Assembly: GCA_023213395.1 (NCBI GenBank) | Contig: CM041465.1 | Coordinates: 40,865,741 to 40,929,740, forward strand | Reading direction: 5' to 3' | Source: Cycas panzhihuaensis | Lineage: Eukaryota > Cycadophyta | Length of the DNA: 64,000 nucleotides | Part shown: one piece after another, positions 1 through 12,103 of the stretch | Position numbering within the stretch: the first letter of the stretch is position 1 | How the letters are laid out: each line of letters begins with the position of its first letter | The notes under the pieces: model-generated | Databases searched by the model: none | What the model was told of the DNA's origin: nothing | What the model saw: the letters and a program-made list of their open reading frames with translations, nothing else | Position numbers and translations under genes: made by a program

Positions 1-2
1 TT

Positions 3-1143
3 AAGACCACTCCCAAGAAAAGAACCAAAGGAAGTGATGGCAGAGTTATAGTCAATTTTGATGTACAAGGATCCTCCATACCAATGGAACAACACAATCC
101 CATTGAAAGAGTTAATCTCGAGTTAGTCGTTGGTCAGACGTTCAAGGAGATGTTATCAAGTTGCAAGTTGAAGTGGGGCAAAGGAGAAGTAAATATGAAG
201 ACTTGTAGTGTAAATACAACGAAATATATAGACCTTTTGCAGCTTTACCTCTACAACAACAACCACCAGTAGAAGAAGATGAGGAATAGGGTACAAAAGT
301 TCCAACTACTCTGGTTGTCAAGGTGCTAAAATCCATAGAGATTGTAAATAAAATTAAAGAAATGAAAAATGAATAGATACAAGCACTGGTAGACTCACTT
401 TGGGAAATTTTTGCAAGTCTGCAAGAACTTCAAAACCAAGTAACAACTACTTGCAAAACCTTGGACAACAAGGAAGTATCAATACAAGGAGCTTTAGAAA
501 TACAATGGAGAGAGATGAGGAAAAAATTGGCCAATCCCTCACTTGGCTATCTTCCCACCCTTGAAAAATGGAGGGTAACTCTTACAATGGCCACTCATCA
601 AATTTAAGAAATCTCCCAGCAAGTGGAGAAAATTGAATGTTTGATTAAAGAAATTCTGGAAGAGTAGAAGCAACTCCAAGTTAGAGGCAAATTGCCTCAA
701 TTAGCTAATGAAGAGTCTACAGAGCAATATTTGCAGTGACAAATTATGAAGTTGAGGCAATAGATGGGAATACTTCTCTTGATGGTGTAACTAACTCACT
801 TGTTGGGGGCATAAAGAAAACGGTCTTCCTCAAATGCACAATGAATGTACAGAAAAGTGGCAAGTGGAAACTAAGTCTAAATTCAAATTTGTGGAGGACC
901 GCGTGTTGCTAATCAATATGAGAATTCTCGAGGAATTTAACGAACAAATGGAACATATTAGCACAGTTGTCGATGAATGATTATCACAACATTGATGCAG
1001 TTCAGTCAGTTTCAAAACAACCCAATGTAATTGCCAATTTTGGACCCCAATAGAAAGAGAAAAGTTGGCCAAAAAAAGGAGGTTTTTCTTTTGAAAGTCC
1101 ACTTCTTGCTATTTATTCTTCCTCTTTCTACAAAAGGAGGGGA
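3..1143 (+). pseudogene. Decayed coiled-coil coding relic, cut by the window start
   Basis: An open frame runs from base 3 to 272 with no stop, starting upstream of its first Met (84), so the 5' part lies outside the window. It begins with a basic stretch (KTTPKKRTKG). Further plus-strand frames, broken by stops and frameshifts, follow to about 750. They are rich in Glu, Lys, Gln and Leu in heptad-like spacing (for example LWEIFASLQELQNQV near 400-440), so a coiled coil is likely. I do not recognise the family. The stretch ends at a purine-rich tract (1130-1143) resembling a retrotransposon PPT, so it may be the 3' internal part of an LTR element whose 5' half is off the window. It could instead be a decayed host gene. 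No enzymatic motif is visible. Confidence 0.35.
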
Positions 1144-1160
1144 TTGGAGTGTGGGGAGAA
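1130..1160 (+). other. Possible polypurine tract and start of a 3' LTR
   Basis: The run acaaaaggagggga is followed at 1145 by TGGAGTGTGGGG, which has the PPT-then-TG layout of a plus-strand 3' LTR. I could not find a matching second LTR in the window. The LTR end is unclear: CA dinucleotides near 1514 and near 1726 are both possible. Treat as tentative. Confidence 0.25.
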
Positions 1161-1796
1161 AAAGAAAGTTGGGCTTTTGAGGCCATTCAACTTACATGCT
1201 TTGTGTGTTTTAGTGGCTTGGTATATTTTCAGCTCTAAAAAGTCAAAGCTTGTAAGGTTTGTGCATTAAGTTTGGAAGCATAAGAGAGGGAATGTGTAGC
1301 ATATCCACTCCCCTCCCTTCTGTATATTTCATACTATCATGAATCAGAAATTCATTTGACTAGATGTATTTGTTATTTGGACGAATATTCATGATTATGT
1401 AATGGTTGCTTTATTTTCTCTGTTTTCCCTGCACATTCTAATGTGACTTTTACATTCATTCAGTTTTATTTAACTTTTCACTTTCCCACTCGTGTGATGT
1501 TCATATTCATCAACATGATTTTATTTTTCATATATGAATACCTGTTGTATACTATAGTATTTTAATATTCTCCCCAAAAAAATATTTATTTTAAATTATC
1601 CTTAATTCTCTGTGTAAATTTTCTAAGAACACTATGCGTACTAGTTTATTTTGCTGTATTAATCCTTTCTGGAAAGGCACAAACAATCCGGATAGCACTA
1701 CTACACTAATATTGAGGGAATACACACCTGAACTTTAGTTTTGCATATAACCTTTACTTTCTATTTTTATGGTGGATTATCAGGGGGCTTTCGTGA
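1161..1796. other. AT-rich stretch without recognisable gene
   Basis: No sustained reading frame and no repeat unit seen. Part of it may be the body of the LTR suggested by the purine tract at 1130-1143. Confidence 0.4.
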
Positions 1797-1997
1797 ATTG
1801 TTTCAGCAGCTGTTGGTCAGATTTTTCAGGAGCTACCAAGGGAAAATGCAGTACCTGTGAATAGCAAACAAATTGGTGATCATCTGCTCATCCTTGGAAA
1901 CTCCCATCACTGTGCAAATTTGTGGAAAAAAGGAAAAGAAAGAAAAAGAGATAAAAATTGCCCACCTAAATTTGGCGAGGGAAATACGTACTACTAG
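1797..1997 (+). other. Possible isolated exon, unrecognised protein
   Basis: A frame open from 1797 to a TAG at 1995-1997 encodes a non-repetitive, balanced-composition peptide (VGQIFQELPRENAVPVNSKQ, continuing through an IGDHLLILGNSHHC-like stretch). A good splice acceptor (tttcag) sits at 1801-1806, just inside an upstream TGA at 1794-1796, so translation could begin only by splicing at 1807. A second frame is open across 1873-2235 with a Lys-rich start. I do not recognise either product and see no partner exon nearby. It could be a real exon, a captured gene piece or chance. Confidence 0.2.
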
Positions 1998-2239
1998 TTG
2001 TAAAGTATTAATAGATGCCACTTGGTGTCAGCACGCCTTAAGCCCTCGCCACTTAAAGCCAGCCCCCCTCTTTTGGCAACTGCTGGAAAGGATGAAGTTA
2101 AAGGGTGACGTTCGTAAATTAGTGGAGAAGATTCCTTTTAATCCTCCCAGCGATCTTATTCATTTCTTAGGAGCGCAGCCCCTTCCATGGAACCTCAACC
2201 TCACAGTGAGTTGCATGTTAGTAACGGTGCAATAACCGA

Positions 2240-2525
2240 ACATCTCCGAAGCACAAATTCCGAGATTTCAGCTAAGGGTATTTACCGTTAGTGGATCTTG
2301 GCTGTAAACAAGTCACTGATACTAGCTACGCATGGATTAATTTGGATCGGCAAGGTTTCTAATACTAATCAATTCATTAATATCCAATTTTGATTTTCTA
2401 GCATAGTCCAGCTTAAGAGTTCCTGCATCTAAGCGTTGGAGGCCTCTGCCTAGAAGCCCTAGTGAAGTGTGGGGTGCATTTCCTGTAATGAGTCATCGAC
2501 CGCAGCCCTGAGACATTAATCCACG
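2240..2525. other. No gene seen
   Basis: Moderate GC, no sustained frame, no repeat. If the minus-strand exon at 2526-2768 is real, this would be its first intron or 3' continuation. Confidence 0.3.
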
Positions 2526-2768
2526 CTAACGTAACAGACTCTGCCAATCGATTGAAGATTCTGTAACATCAGCGAATTTATGTAAATCGAAGATAACCGT
2601 ATGAAAAGGAACGAAGAGCTGACCGGTAAGAGTTTTCCAAACGGAAGAAGAACGCCTGGCGTGAATCCGTTCCGTCATGTGAGACGCCGTGGATGTCTGA
2701 AGCGCGAAGATCACCACCACTGCCGACAACAACATCGTTTTTAAGCGTGGAGCCATAGCGAACGGCAC
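2526..2768 (-). CDS. Candidate first exon of a secreted-protein gene (unrecognised)
   Basis: The 80-residue minus-strand frame starts with MPFAMAPRLKTMLL and continues into a hydrophobic core (SAVVVIFAL) followed by small residues (STASH). This is the n-h-c layout of a signal peptide, with likely cleavage after Ala near residue 28. The following region is basic (HARRSSSVWK). The second Met (residue 5) is an equally good start. The frame stops at 2526 and I see no continuing exon downstream, so only a first exon, or a decayed copy, is present. A possible donor (ggtcagc) lies after the KTLTG segment. GC content here is higher than in the surrounding retrotransposons, which favours a non-repetitive origin. 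No family was recognised and the function is unknown. Confidence 0.3.
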   Translation of the reverse strand: MPFAMAPRLKTMLLSAVVVIFALQTSTASHMTERIHARRSSSVWKTLTGQLFVPFHTVIFDLHKFADVTESSIDWQSLLR

Positions 2769-3345
2769 AACACATTGAACAACTGCAAACAGAATCTGTA
2801 TTTCCGCCCGTTGCTCCTCTTCTACGAATCCCTTCCCTCTTTATTTTCTGCCATTCTTCGTCTCCAGCAATTGTCCGAACATCGGTTGAACGAGATTTCC
2901 AGAAAGGAAGGATCCATGATACGCAGGTTTACAAACATTGGCCTCTCTCTCGATCGATAATAAATGCCGGCTGCAGCACAAAAACCAGCACCGATGTCAA
3001 ACCCCAACCCAATGCACACCACTCGTCCAACGTGCGAGAGCCGCGGGACGGTGCCGAGACGTCCTTCCAGTCTGGAAAGCGATGACGTGACTGCTCAAAC
3101 GACACGCTCCCTTGACCACGGCGTAATCCACTATCGTCCGTACCACCAAGACGCCAATCGTTCTCGGCCGCGTAGGTTCCCATGTCAATTCTTCTCTGAC
3201 GTGCATATAGAGAGAGTAGCAGTGGAGAACAGAACGATCATTGTTGCCGAGAACTACTGTTTTTTGCCCTCGATGTGTATGGTTTGCTTAGGTGGAATAA
3301 GGATTCCCGGCTCACTGAACATTGCTGCAGAATAAATTCCTTCGG
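2769..3345 (-). promoter_or_regulatory. GC-rich upstream flank of the candidate secreted-protein exon
   Basis: On the minus strand an AAAATAAAG run at about 2836-2845 lies 70-80 bases before the candidate start and could act as a TATA-like element. A TGACGTGA motif (bZIP/ACGT-type core) lies near 3084. Short frames on both strands overlap here and none looks like a conserved protein. The promoter role is inference only. Confidence 0.2.
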
Positions 3346-3421
3346 TCAGGTCCAGTGTTTGATTTAAGGAGCGTGGTCTCGATTAACCTTCAATGGCTAA
3401 TGTTGATTGCCACGTCGTCTT

Positions 3422-3609
3422 ATGCATTGAATTTTATATGGAAAATGCACTTAAATGTTTGTCAAGAAATGCATTGAATTTTACATGGAAAATGCACTTA
3501 AATGTTTGTCAAGAAATGCATTGAATTTTACATGGAAAATGCACTTAAATGTTTGTCAAGAAATGCATTGAATATATGACGAAACGCTAATAAGCATCAC
3601 ATACATTCA
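3422..3609. repeat. 47-bp minisatellite, about three and a half copies
   Basis: Copies start at 3422, 3469, 3516 and 3563, each exactly 47 bases apart and opening with atgcattgaat. The first three are almost identical (one tat/tac difference). The fourth diverges after about 12 bases into a second, degenerate repeat of about 62 bases whose shared core is acgctaataagca (near 3586 and 3648). Confidence 0.9.
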
Positions 3610-6600
3610 TATGTTTGTCAAAACTTACATTGAATATACATTAAAACGCTAATAAGCACCAAATACTTCTATCATTTGAAATACATTCAACCTTTTTATT
3701 AAAGGCAAACTTAAGCATCCATTTCATTTATGCCACATTGAAGTAGTATCAAAAGTTTCAAGTGACTTATTAAGTTTTTCATTATACTATATTTATTTAT
3801 TTGTTTAAAATATCTTAAATTATAATTTAATAGGTGCAAACTCAATAGTCTAGCAGCATTAATAGGCATTTCATGTAGTTTCAACATAATTTTGATTGAC
3901 AGCATCCATAATAGCAATACATCCTTGTCTCCATGGTTCAAGATTTAACGGACATAATCATCGATCAAGGCTTACGCATTACCATCTACAAGATTCCACT
4001 CAACATATGCCTTGTTGTAGGTCATCATCGATTATCTCATATGAATAGCTATTGTATTCACTATATGTTTGATATGTGCCATTCCATTAATAGACTCACT
4101 CTCTTCTTGGACTCAAACCTCATTGAATCTACTAAGGGCACTTATAAACACAAAAATACATAGAAGTAAGCATTAAAATAAAATAGTTATTGAGAGTTTA
4201 TTGAAATATACATTGAAAGATTATTTAAAATATTACATAATGTCCAATATGAACACATTGAAATATTTACCAAGTATGCATTTAGTTGTTTATTAAAAAT
4301 GTATTAAAATGTTTATTTTAAAAGTGCATTAAACTACTCCTTGTGGGCATGTTCTTATAATGCAGGAGATCAAGAAATCTTATTCTAAATTTCTATCAAG
4401 CAAGTAGTTCAAATTCTTGTAGAATAAAAATAGGAAAGAAGTTCACCTTGACTTCTTTTTACTATGAAGATTAAAAACAAGGATGCTTCCCTTTTACCAT
4501 AAAGTCAAACTTCAATTTTTTATTGATATAAATCCCTTCTTATTTTTATGTGCAAAACTATCTTTTTGTCATGTAGAATGACTTGAATTGCTAAAGCTTT
4601 AATGATTCAAATGAAAACCCAAAATAAACTTGGAAAAATTTGACCATATATGTTTAGACAATCCATTTTAGATTTACTAAAGATTATCATCTTGTAGTAT
4701 TCTCTGCACATTTAATTTTAACGCATAATTTCCATGTCAATCAACCTACACTAATAGGAATCTAATGGTAAGATTGATGTTAAGATTAAAGTATTTGCTT
4801 TGATTGGAAATTAAGATTACTAAGACCAAGTGTTTTCTAGAATCAAGGACTCCACCACTCAACCATCTCAATGCAAACAACTTAGGTATGTGTTTATTAT
4901 TGTCATTTCGTTTTGTGTTACTTTAATATATGCATGTGGATTGATGTTTGTCTGTTGTGTGGTAATGGATTTGTGTCTTTTTAATCTATGACAACAAATG
5001 ACTTTAGTGGTATAATGAAAGCCATACACCTTGACTCAATTTCACAAAGAGAAATCCCTCGTTATGTCATGGGGCCTTTTTGGCATCATTCTTCCTTTTG
5101 TTTAACCACTCTTCATCCATTCTTTTTTTGTAAAATTTTCCTTTTTTTATCATTTGACTTGTACATTTATCGAATCTTTATATTATTTTATTTTTTATAA
5201 TGGCATATTGTGTGCTATTATGAAATATGCAATTTTACATTATGTATTGTTGCAAAAAGTATGACATCACATAATGCACTACTGTAAAAAGTAAAATGGT
5301 ACAAGAAGTACCATTGTAAACTAAAACGATATATTTCTACACTATTATGAGATCACAACCATGTCTACCTTTCCTTTTTAATGTAAATTAATTACAAATG
5401 CTTATGGGAGGGCACATAGAGTCAATACACAACTCTCCTTACCGCACCCCACTTCCCCCCACCCACCTCCCCCTCCTGACGACACCCCCTCCCTCACTTT
5501 GATGGTGCCCCTTTTTGGGTGAAAACATCTTATTTTAACCCCATAATTTCCCCCAAATTCCTTATATTGATTAAATTCCTTACCTCCCAATATAATAGGA
5601 TGGGTAGAAACCATTTGGTTTCTACCTATTATTTTTTCAAAACAATTAGTACTTTTGCCTCTTAATAAGCTTTATAAATAGAGGCCACTAAGCTAGTGAC
5701 CAAGAGTAAATCCATGGTAAAAAACCCACTTAAGTCATATAATTTTATTTATTATTTTTACTCACACTATTATTTCTCTTATTCATTAATTTGGTTCTAC
5801 TTATTGTGTTTATTTATTAACTCACTTCTATTCATTTTTTATAGAATTAATGATTTGTTCATTAATTCTTTAATGTACTTTTTATTACTTTGTAAATAAT
5901 AGACACTTTACTAACACAATGTTATAAAGTGCAAATGTATTTAAGTTACAACTATTAGTCATAAGTTCTATTTGTGGTGCCAAATGCCCACTTTCTTTGT
6001 TATAATTATTTCATACATGCCTACCACTAGTCACCTTACATGAACTCAAAAAGTACTTCATATTGTAACCTCTCCTTAGTAATTGTATGTAATTTTGAGA
6101 GGTTGCATATATTGAGAATTCATGTTAATGAAGATTTTGTTGGGATTTAAATGAAATTTTGCCCTTCCATTACTATGTTCATTTTTTTTATGGTTTGCTC
6201 TTGCTCATATGAATGGTTCTACTTAGAAGGTGAGTTAAATCTCCCTTCCATCACTTAGTATTAAAGCCCATAACCCTTAGGCCCCAAGTTATGCTATGAG
6301 GATTTGAATGAATCTATGAAATGCTATAAATTTTATGGAAGAAGCTCATTTATTACTATAGTAGTTTAGAATTTGGTGTGCTCGAAAGGATATTTTCTAA
6401 CATTATTATGGCATGTTAAAGATCAAATAGATCGTGGAGTCTATTGATAGTTGGAAGTCCCAATGCAAATTGTTTACTACCCATAGTAGGGCGCTTCTTA
6501 TCTCATAATAGAGGCATATTTCTAAATGAATCACTTTATAGTAAAAAAACTGTAAATACAGTTCACCATTATAATGAGATATTAGAACTAAAGACTAAGC

Positions 6601-6913
6601 ACTATAAGCATTAGTAGGACCTAATTCAAATACCAATAAAGAACAGAAATCATGCTAGGACAAATTGATAAGACTACAAACATATGAGTCAATAACAAAG
6701 ATGTCAGGTTGAAGAAATCTAGCTTAGGGAGTAGCTCTTTGTATAAATCTCTTTGATTGTGGGCATTAATGTTGTTTGCTTTGAACTTGTTAAACTACCA
6801 AAATTGCACATTAGGAAAAAGGGGTTGAAGCCTAACTAAAACAATGTCATATTTTGATAAGGAATGGTTGATCTTACAGTAGCAAAGTTGGCATCATGTA
6901 GAAGTTGCAGCTC
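3610..6913. other. AT-rich flank with no supported gene
   Basis: Several short frames occur (for example 3933-4163 and 5696-5899) but have low-complexity AT-driven composition and no recognisable motifs. A C-rich run lies at 5448-5500. No LTR pair or terminal inverted repeat was seen. This is the left flank into which element O was inserted. Confidence 0.5.
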
Positions 6914-7330
6914 TATAACAATCCAATCCACGAGATATGCACAAAGAACACTTTTTTAAGAAGACTGAAAGTTCAAAGATCCTTATTAAGGACTAAATAA
7001 CATGATTACTTTAAAGGAGCACAAGAAAGCTTAATAATCACCAAAAGATAAGATGTGATATTATACGACCTCAAAAGATAATAAGATAGCATAGGAGTTC
7101 CTTTTATAATTACTTGGCTTTATATAAGCAAAAATGGCCACTAACATTAGCATCCTATTGGTGGACCATGGGCCCTCTAATCCCATTGGTAGAGATATTA
7201 GGCTTGTGGATACAAATTAATAAATGTTCTTAACCTTATTTTCCTTATTCATGCAACTCTGACCTTAACATTAACCTTCTCCATGTGATCGGATGCTCTT
7301 GTGTCATTAACCTTAAAAAGTTCCTTAAAA
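6914..7330 (-). repeat. 3' LTR of element O
   Basis: 417 bp, homologous along its length to 36170-36577 (same strand) and to 10166-10581 and 20736-21151 (opposite strand). On the minus strand it starts TTTTAAGGAAC (TGTTAAGGAAC in the better copy) directly after a purine tract (7331-7342 reversed) and ends near 6914. Confidence 0.85.
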
Positions 7331-7342
7331 AGCCCCCCTCCT

Positions 7343-10165
7343 TAAGACACAGAGTCCTTGAAGCACTGAAGATACAAATGTTCCTTAATAAATTCCTCCA
7401 TTTCCCATGTTGCTTTATCAGGGTCACAACTAGCCCACTGTACTAAATACTCAGAAATGGTTCTATTCTAGAGATAGCATTGGTGAGAATTTAGAATGCC
7501 CACTAGAGGAATCATGAAGACTTCTTCCTCATGAAGGATGGATAGGGTGGTTTGAGGGATAATAGTTTTTTCGAGGTATTTCTTTAAATAAGACATATAA
7601 AAGACATTATGAATTTTAGAGTCAAGGGGAAGGTCTAGAGCATATGCTACTTCATCAATTCTTTAGAGGACTTTATAGGGACCATAATAGCAAAAGGGCT
7701 TAATTTGTAGGATTTCTTATGGTGAAGGGATCATTGCTTGTAAGTTTGGAGATGAAGGAAGACCAAATCACCCACAATAAATACTCTCTCAAATCGATGG
7801 CAGTCAATCAATTGCTTCATTTGATTTTGAACAACTATTAGGTTTTGCTTAAGAGTGTGTAAGATTTAATCTATATCTTGAAGTTTTTGTTATGCTCCTA
7901 CACTTCGAAGATTGGTAGTTATATATGGTATGATAGTGGAGGATATCCATAAAGAGCCATAAATAGAGTCATCCCAATGGAAGATTAATGGGAAGAATTA
8001 TACTAATATTCTGTTAATGGTAATTAGGAAGTCCAACGACTTTAATGATTTGATATAAAATAATGTAGGTACATTTATAATGTTTTATTAAGAACCTTTT
8101 ATTAACCATCTATTTATGGATGATACAATGAACTCATGTTAGAAGATGCTCCAAATGCTTAAAAAAGCTCTTGCCAAAATGTGCTAGTGAATTTTAGATC
8201 TCAGTTAGAGATAATTATAGATGAAAAGCCATGAAGGCAAAAGAAATCCTAGATGTAAAGATCAGCCAAGCGGGGAGCTTTGTAAGTTATATAGACTAGT
8301 AAAAACTAAGCATACTTAATCAAACGATCGATGATAATTGTAACATAATCCATATTTCCTTAGTATTAGCAAGCAGGAGCCACCAACAAGTTAAGGATTA
8401 AGGTACTTATTAAGATTTGTGTATGGACCACTAAGTCATCTAATAAGATGTAAGGCTGCTAGGGCCACTAATAGAATCATAAAGAAGAAGACCCTTGCTT
8501 CTGTATTTAAAGGGTCAAATATCACTTGTAAGGGTTGATAAGTATTATTATCTTGAAGAGAAAGTACTTTAGTACTCCTTTTAGTGATTTATTATTTGTG
8601 ATATGTTTGCACACTTGTATTAATTTGGCTTCATTTCTATTTATCAGCATCTATGAGTTCAAATTTCTAAGAAGAAATACTTCAATAACCCAAATGGAGT
8701 CATATCCTACAAATAATAGTAGCCTAGTAATAAAATCTATGGCAATGTTTTGCCATTTACCTTGGGAATTTTCAAGGGTTTGAGGAGGTCAGGTTAGGCT
8801 TGAGCCTCTACCTTATTTTGTTGGTATGTTTCACATTCTTAGGTATATATAAAGATGGTGGACTTCATGTGGGGCTAGTAAAAGTCTAATCGAATTTAGT
8901 GGTCTGCTTTGTCAAACTATGAGTGACCACTAAGAGGGCTATTGTGATATTCTACTAGGATGTGAGGGATAAATGGTGATGTTAGATGGACAAAAATACA
9001 ATTTTGATATAGTAAATGATTGTTGTGTAGAGTCTAATCTTTATGATTTAGACTTTATTGGCCCATGAGGCAAAATTAACTTAGGCTTTATTATCATGGA
9101 TAAGCTCTTCTAGTTAGGAGGGTTGAGGGAAAAAATGGTCTAAATGACTAGTTCTACTAGAAGACGAGAAAGAGCATCTTCAACGACATTATCCTTGCCC
9201 TTTTTATAAGTGATGGAAAAGATAAAAACATAAAGTTTATTGACCCACTTGGCTTATTCCTCCAATAGAACTAGTTGGTGTAATAAGAGTTGGAGGCTAT
9301 GCTGGTTAGTTAGAATGGTGAACCTGGATCCAAACAAATATTGGTCACTTATCCATTACATAAAGAATAACCCTTATTTCCTTTTGATAGATTGATAAGC
9401 AACACTCGTGATCTTTGAACTTCTAGCTTTCAAATACAATGGGATGAAAATTTTGCATGAGGATAGCTCCTAGCCCAACTCCAAAGGTATCACATTATAA
9501 TTGAAAAGGTTATAAAAAGTCGAGAATGGTCAGAACTAGTGTGGAGGATATGAGTATTTTAGGTGGTTAAATGCATCTTTAATAGTTGGAAACCATTGAA
9601 ATGAATCTATACATAGCAAGTTTATCAAGGAGGTTGATGTAGAAACATAATTTTTGATAAAATAATGGTAAAATCTAGTCAATCTAAGGAAATCCCTTAA
9701 TTATATGAGGTTTCTCATCGTGGTCCATTGAATAATGACTGGTATTTTATTAAGGTCTACTCATACCCCTTCCATGGAGATGATATGCCCTAGGTACCAT
9801 AATTCAGTTTTGCCAAATTTGCATTTTGACATTTTGGCATATAGTTAGTTTTACTCGAGAATCCATATAGTAGACTCCAAATGTTGGATATGTAAGGCCA
9901 TTATAGTACTATAGATAAGTATATTATCAAAGAAAACAATGATAAATTTTTGAAGGTAGGGCACACAAATTTTATTCATAAGAGCTTAGAAGGTAGTAGG
10001 AGTGTCATATAACCCAAAGGGCATGACCTAGAATTTAAAATAGCCATGGTGGGTTGTTAAGGCCATTTTATACTTTTGCTTGTCATTTTATGCTTGTCCT
10101 TTAGTGTTATGGGAAGTTGATAATACCCATATTATAAGTCCTATTTTGAGAAAAACATACCCCTA
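7343..10165 (-). pseudogene. Element O pol, 3' two-thirds: RT, RNase H, integrase, chromodomain
   Basis: On the minus strand the order is RT (10165 to about 9700, with a FFDNILIYS-like catalytic stretch near 9900-9930 where FxDDILIYS is expected), RNase H (about 9500-9000), integrase (about 8900-7560) and a C-terminal chromodomain (7510-7395). The chromodomain is the clearest piece: an RNRTISEYLVQW segment, then DPDKATWEMEEFI, the standard strand-helix end of chromovirus integrases. In active relatives these domains copy RNA to cDNA and target it to chromatin. Frames are broken throughout. The upstream part of RT lies at 21157-21580, displaced by insertion of element I. Confidence 0.75.
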
Positions 10166-10581
10166 TAGTAAGGAATATTTTAAGGTTATTGGCATAAGAG
10201 CATCTAATCACATGGAAAAGGTTAATGCTAAAGCCACAACTACATGATTAAGGAAGAGAAGATAAAGGATAATTGTCAATTTATGTGTACTAATTAGATA
10301 TCTCTACTAATGGAATTAGAGGGCATGTGGTCCACCAATAGGATGCTAGAGTTAGTAGCCATTTTTACTTATATAAGACCAAGAAATTATAAAAGGAACA
10401 GTCATGCTATATTATTGCCTTTTGAGATTGTATAAGAGTACATCTTATCCTTAGTGATCATTAAGCTTTCTTGTGCTCCTTTGATGTAATTTTACTATTA
10501 ATCCTTAATAGAGATATTTTGAGCTTCAACTTTCTTCAATAAGTGTTCTTTTGTTTATAACCTATGGATCAAATCATTGTA
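10166..10581 (+). repeat. 5' LTR of element I
   Basis: 416 bp, starting TAGTAAGGAA (TG mutated; TGTTAAGGAA in the 3' copy) and ending attgta. It matches 20736-21151 along its full length. Confidence 0.85.
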
Positions 10582-10583
10582 AG

Positions 10584-10596
10584 CGGTGTCACAATG
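10584..10596 (+). other. Degenerate primer-binding site of element I
   Basis: The sequence cggtgtcacaatg lies 2 bases after the LTR and lines up with TGGTATCAGAGC, the complement of the initiator tRNA-Met 3' end. The equivalent site in element O (reversed, 36155-36167) is tagtattagagtg. Confidence 0.6.
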
Positions 10597-11760
10597 AGGC
10601 TTAACAACCTTATGGAGTATTCAAAAGCTGGAAAAGGGATCCCCCCCCCCCCCCCCCCCTCCCTCCTTGGTGACTCTCATAACTCTTCTCTTTTACTTTT
10701 AATTTCAGTCATTTTAAGTTTTGTTAAAAGGTAGATAACACTTCTTGGCATCTATCCTTTCTATTCCCTCCTACTCTTCCTTTAGTTCTTAGGTAGATAA
10801 CTCTACACGGTAGCTACCCGGCATCAGTAGAGACCATGTCTTAGGGGTCTTTAAATATCCTAAAGGATATGCCATTTTGGGCTAAATGTATTGTGGATTT
10901 TCCACCCTTGCATGAAGAATTTCAATTTATTCCATTGAAACAAGTCTTAGATAAAACTTATATATAGACTTGAGCCTCTACATACCTTCAAGTATATTAG
11001 AGGACCTCTTATAAGATTTTCTTTCCTTACTTAGAATAGACAAACCTTCAGTTATTTGTCCTCTATGGTGCATGAGTTAGCAGTTAGTGCCCAGAAGTTA
11101 CTCTGCACGAATACCTTTATATGATTGTACACCTTATAGAGACGGTCTTTCCTCTGTAGGCAGTGCCTTGATATATTAGGCCAAGTTATATAATTGACAA
11201 AGAAGTTTATCATAGGGCCTATAGAGCTAAGCAATCCCGATGTCAAAATATGGTAGATCTCTTTCCATCTGAATTGCTATTTTACATCTATCCCTAACAC
11301 TGTAGACCTATAAAGAGTAGGCCATAATAAACTTGAACCATTAAACTCACCATAAAAAAAAGTCCACATCCTCAAAACTGACATTAAATTTCACCTATCT
11401 CATTTTAATTAGCATGTTGCACTAATAAAGATTTACTAGGTCAATTTTGATCATAAAATTTTGGAGGAAATGACATACAGGCACCGTGTGGACCCCACCA
11501 GCCTATATTCTTACTTACAACTTATCTCATTTTGATGAGTTTTTTGCACTCATCTTAGTGCACTAGGTGACTTTATTGCTTAAATTTTGGGGCCCATAGT
11601 TTATAGACTTCTCAATTCTCTATTTCTTCCATCTCTTGTCCCTTTTCTCATACATCCCTACTTTTTTAAAATACTCATTTTATCTAACCTCTCTTGCCTC
11701 TGATATCCCCTTCTTCTTACTACATCTCACTTTGTAAAGACCCCTTCTAGTTAACTTACA
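10597..11760 (+). other. Leader of element I with a 19-base poly-C tract
   Basis: Non-coding leader between PBS and gag. It has an uninterrupted C run at 10641-10659. The equivalent leader, reversed, is present in element O at about 34600-36155. No frame of note. Confidence 0.6.
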
Positions 11761-12103
11761 TGATGGCACCACCCAACTAAGGTAATCATATTTCTTCTTT
11801 AGAAATTGATGTTGGAGATCTCAAAGCAAAGTTGAGTAGAAAGTTTATAGATTTAAAAGGGCAAATCTTTAATATGACATAATAATTTAAAGCCCTCAAT
11901 ACACAACTACCCAATCTCTCATTAACAACTATGTCCAACTCCTCCTGAGGCATACCTTCTCAGGGTGGCACCCCACCCCCTTGGTTTACTTGTTAACAAT
12001 CTTTCAATTATAAAATCAATATATCCATCTTTGATGTAGATCTTAATAAAGATGTTGCTCATACTTGGATCAATAGGTTGGACTTATACTTCATGTTTAA
12101 TAG
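11761..12103 (+). pseudogene. Element I gag, 5' part
   Basis: The ATG near 11763 precedes APPN-like residues and aligns with the gag start of element O (about 34590 reversed). The frame contains a DVDLNKDVAHTWINRL-like segment, the start of the capsid region, and is cut at 12103 by insertion of N1. It resumes at 16632. Gag would form the cytoplasmic particle. Stops occur in frame, so it is inactive. Confidence 0.6.

Noticed and set aside
3422-3609. CRISPR-like spaced repeats
   Set aside because: The 47-base units are directly abutting with no unique spacers, so this is a minisatellite in plant-like DNA.
5402-5614. Gly-rich minus frame of 70 residues
   Set aside because: Arises from a C-rich low-complexity run, with no start context or homologue recognised.
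6914-10165. A separate solo minus element made only of 6914-10165
   Set aside because: Its RT continues at 21157-21580 and its gag and 5' LTR are at 32994-36577, all in one orientation, so it is part of element O.
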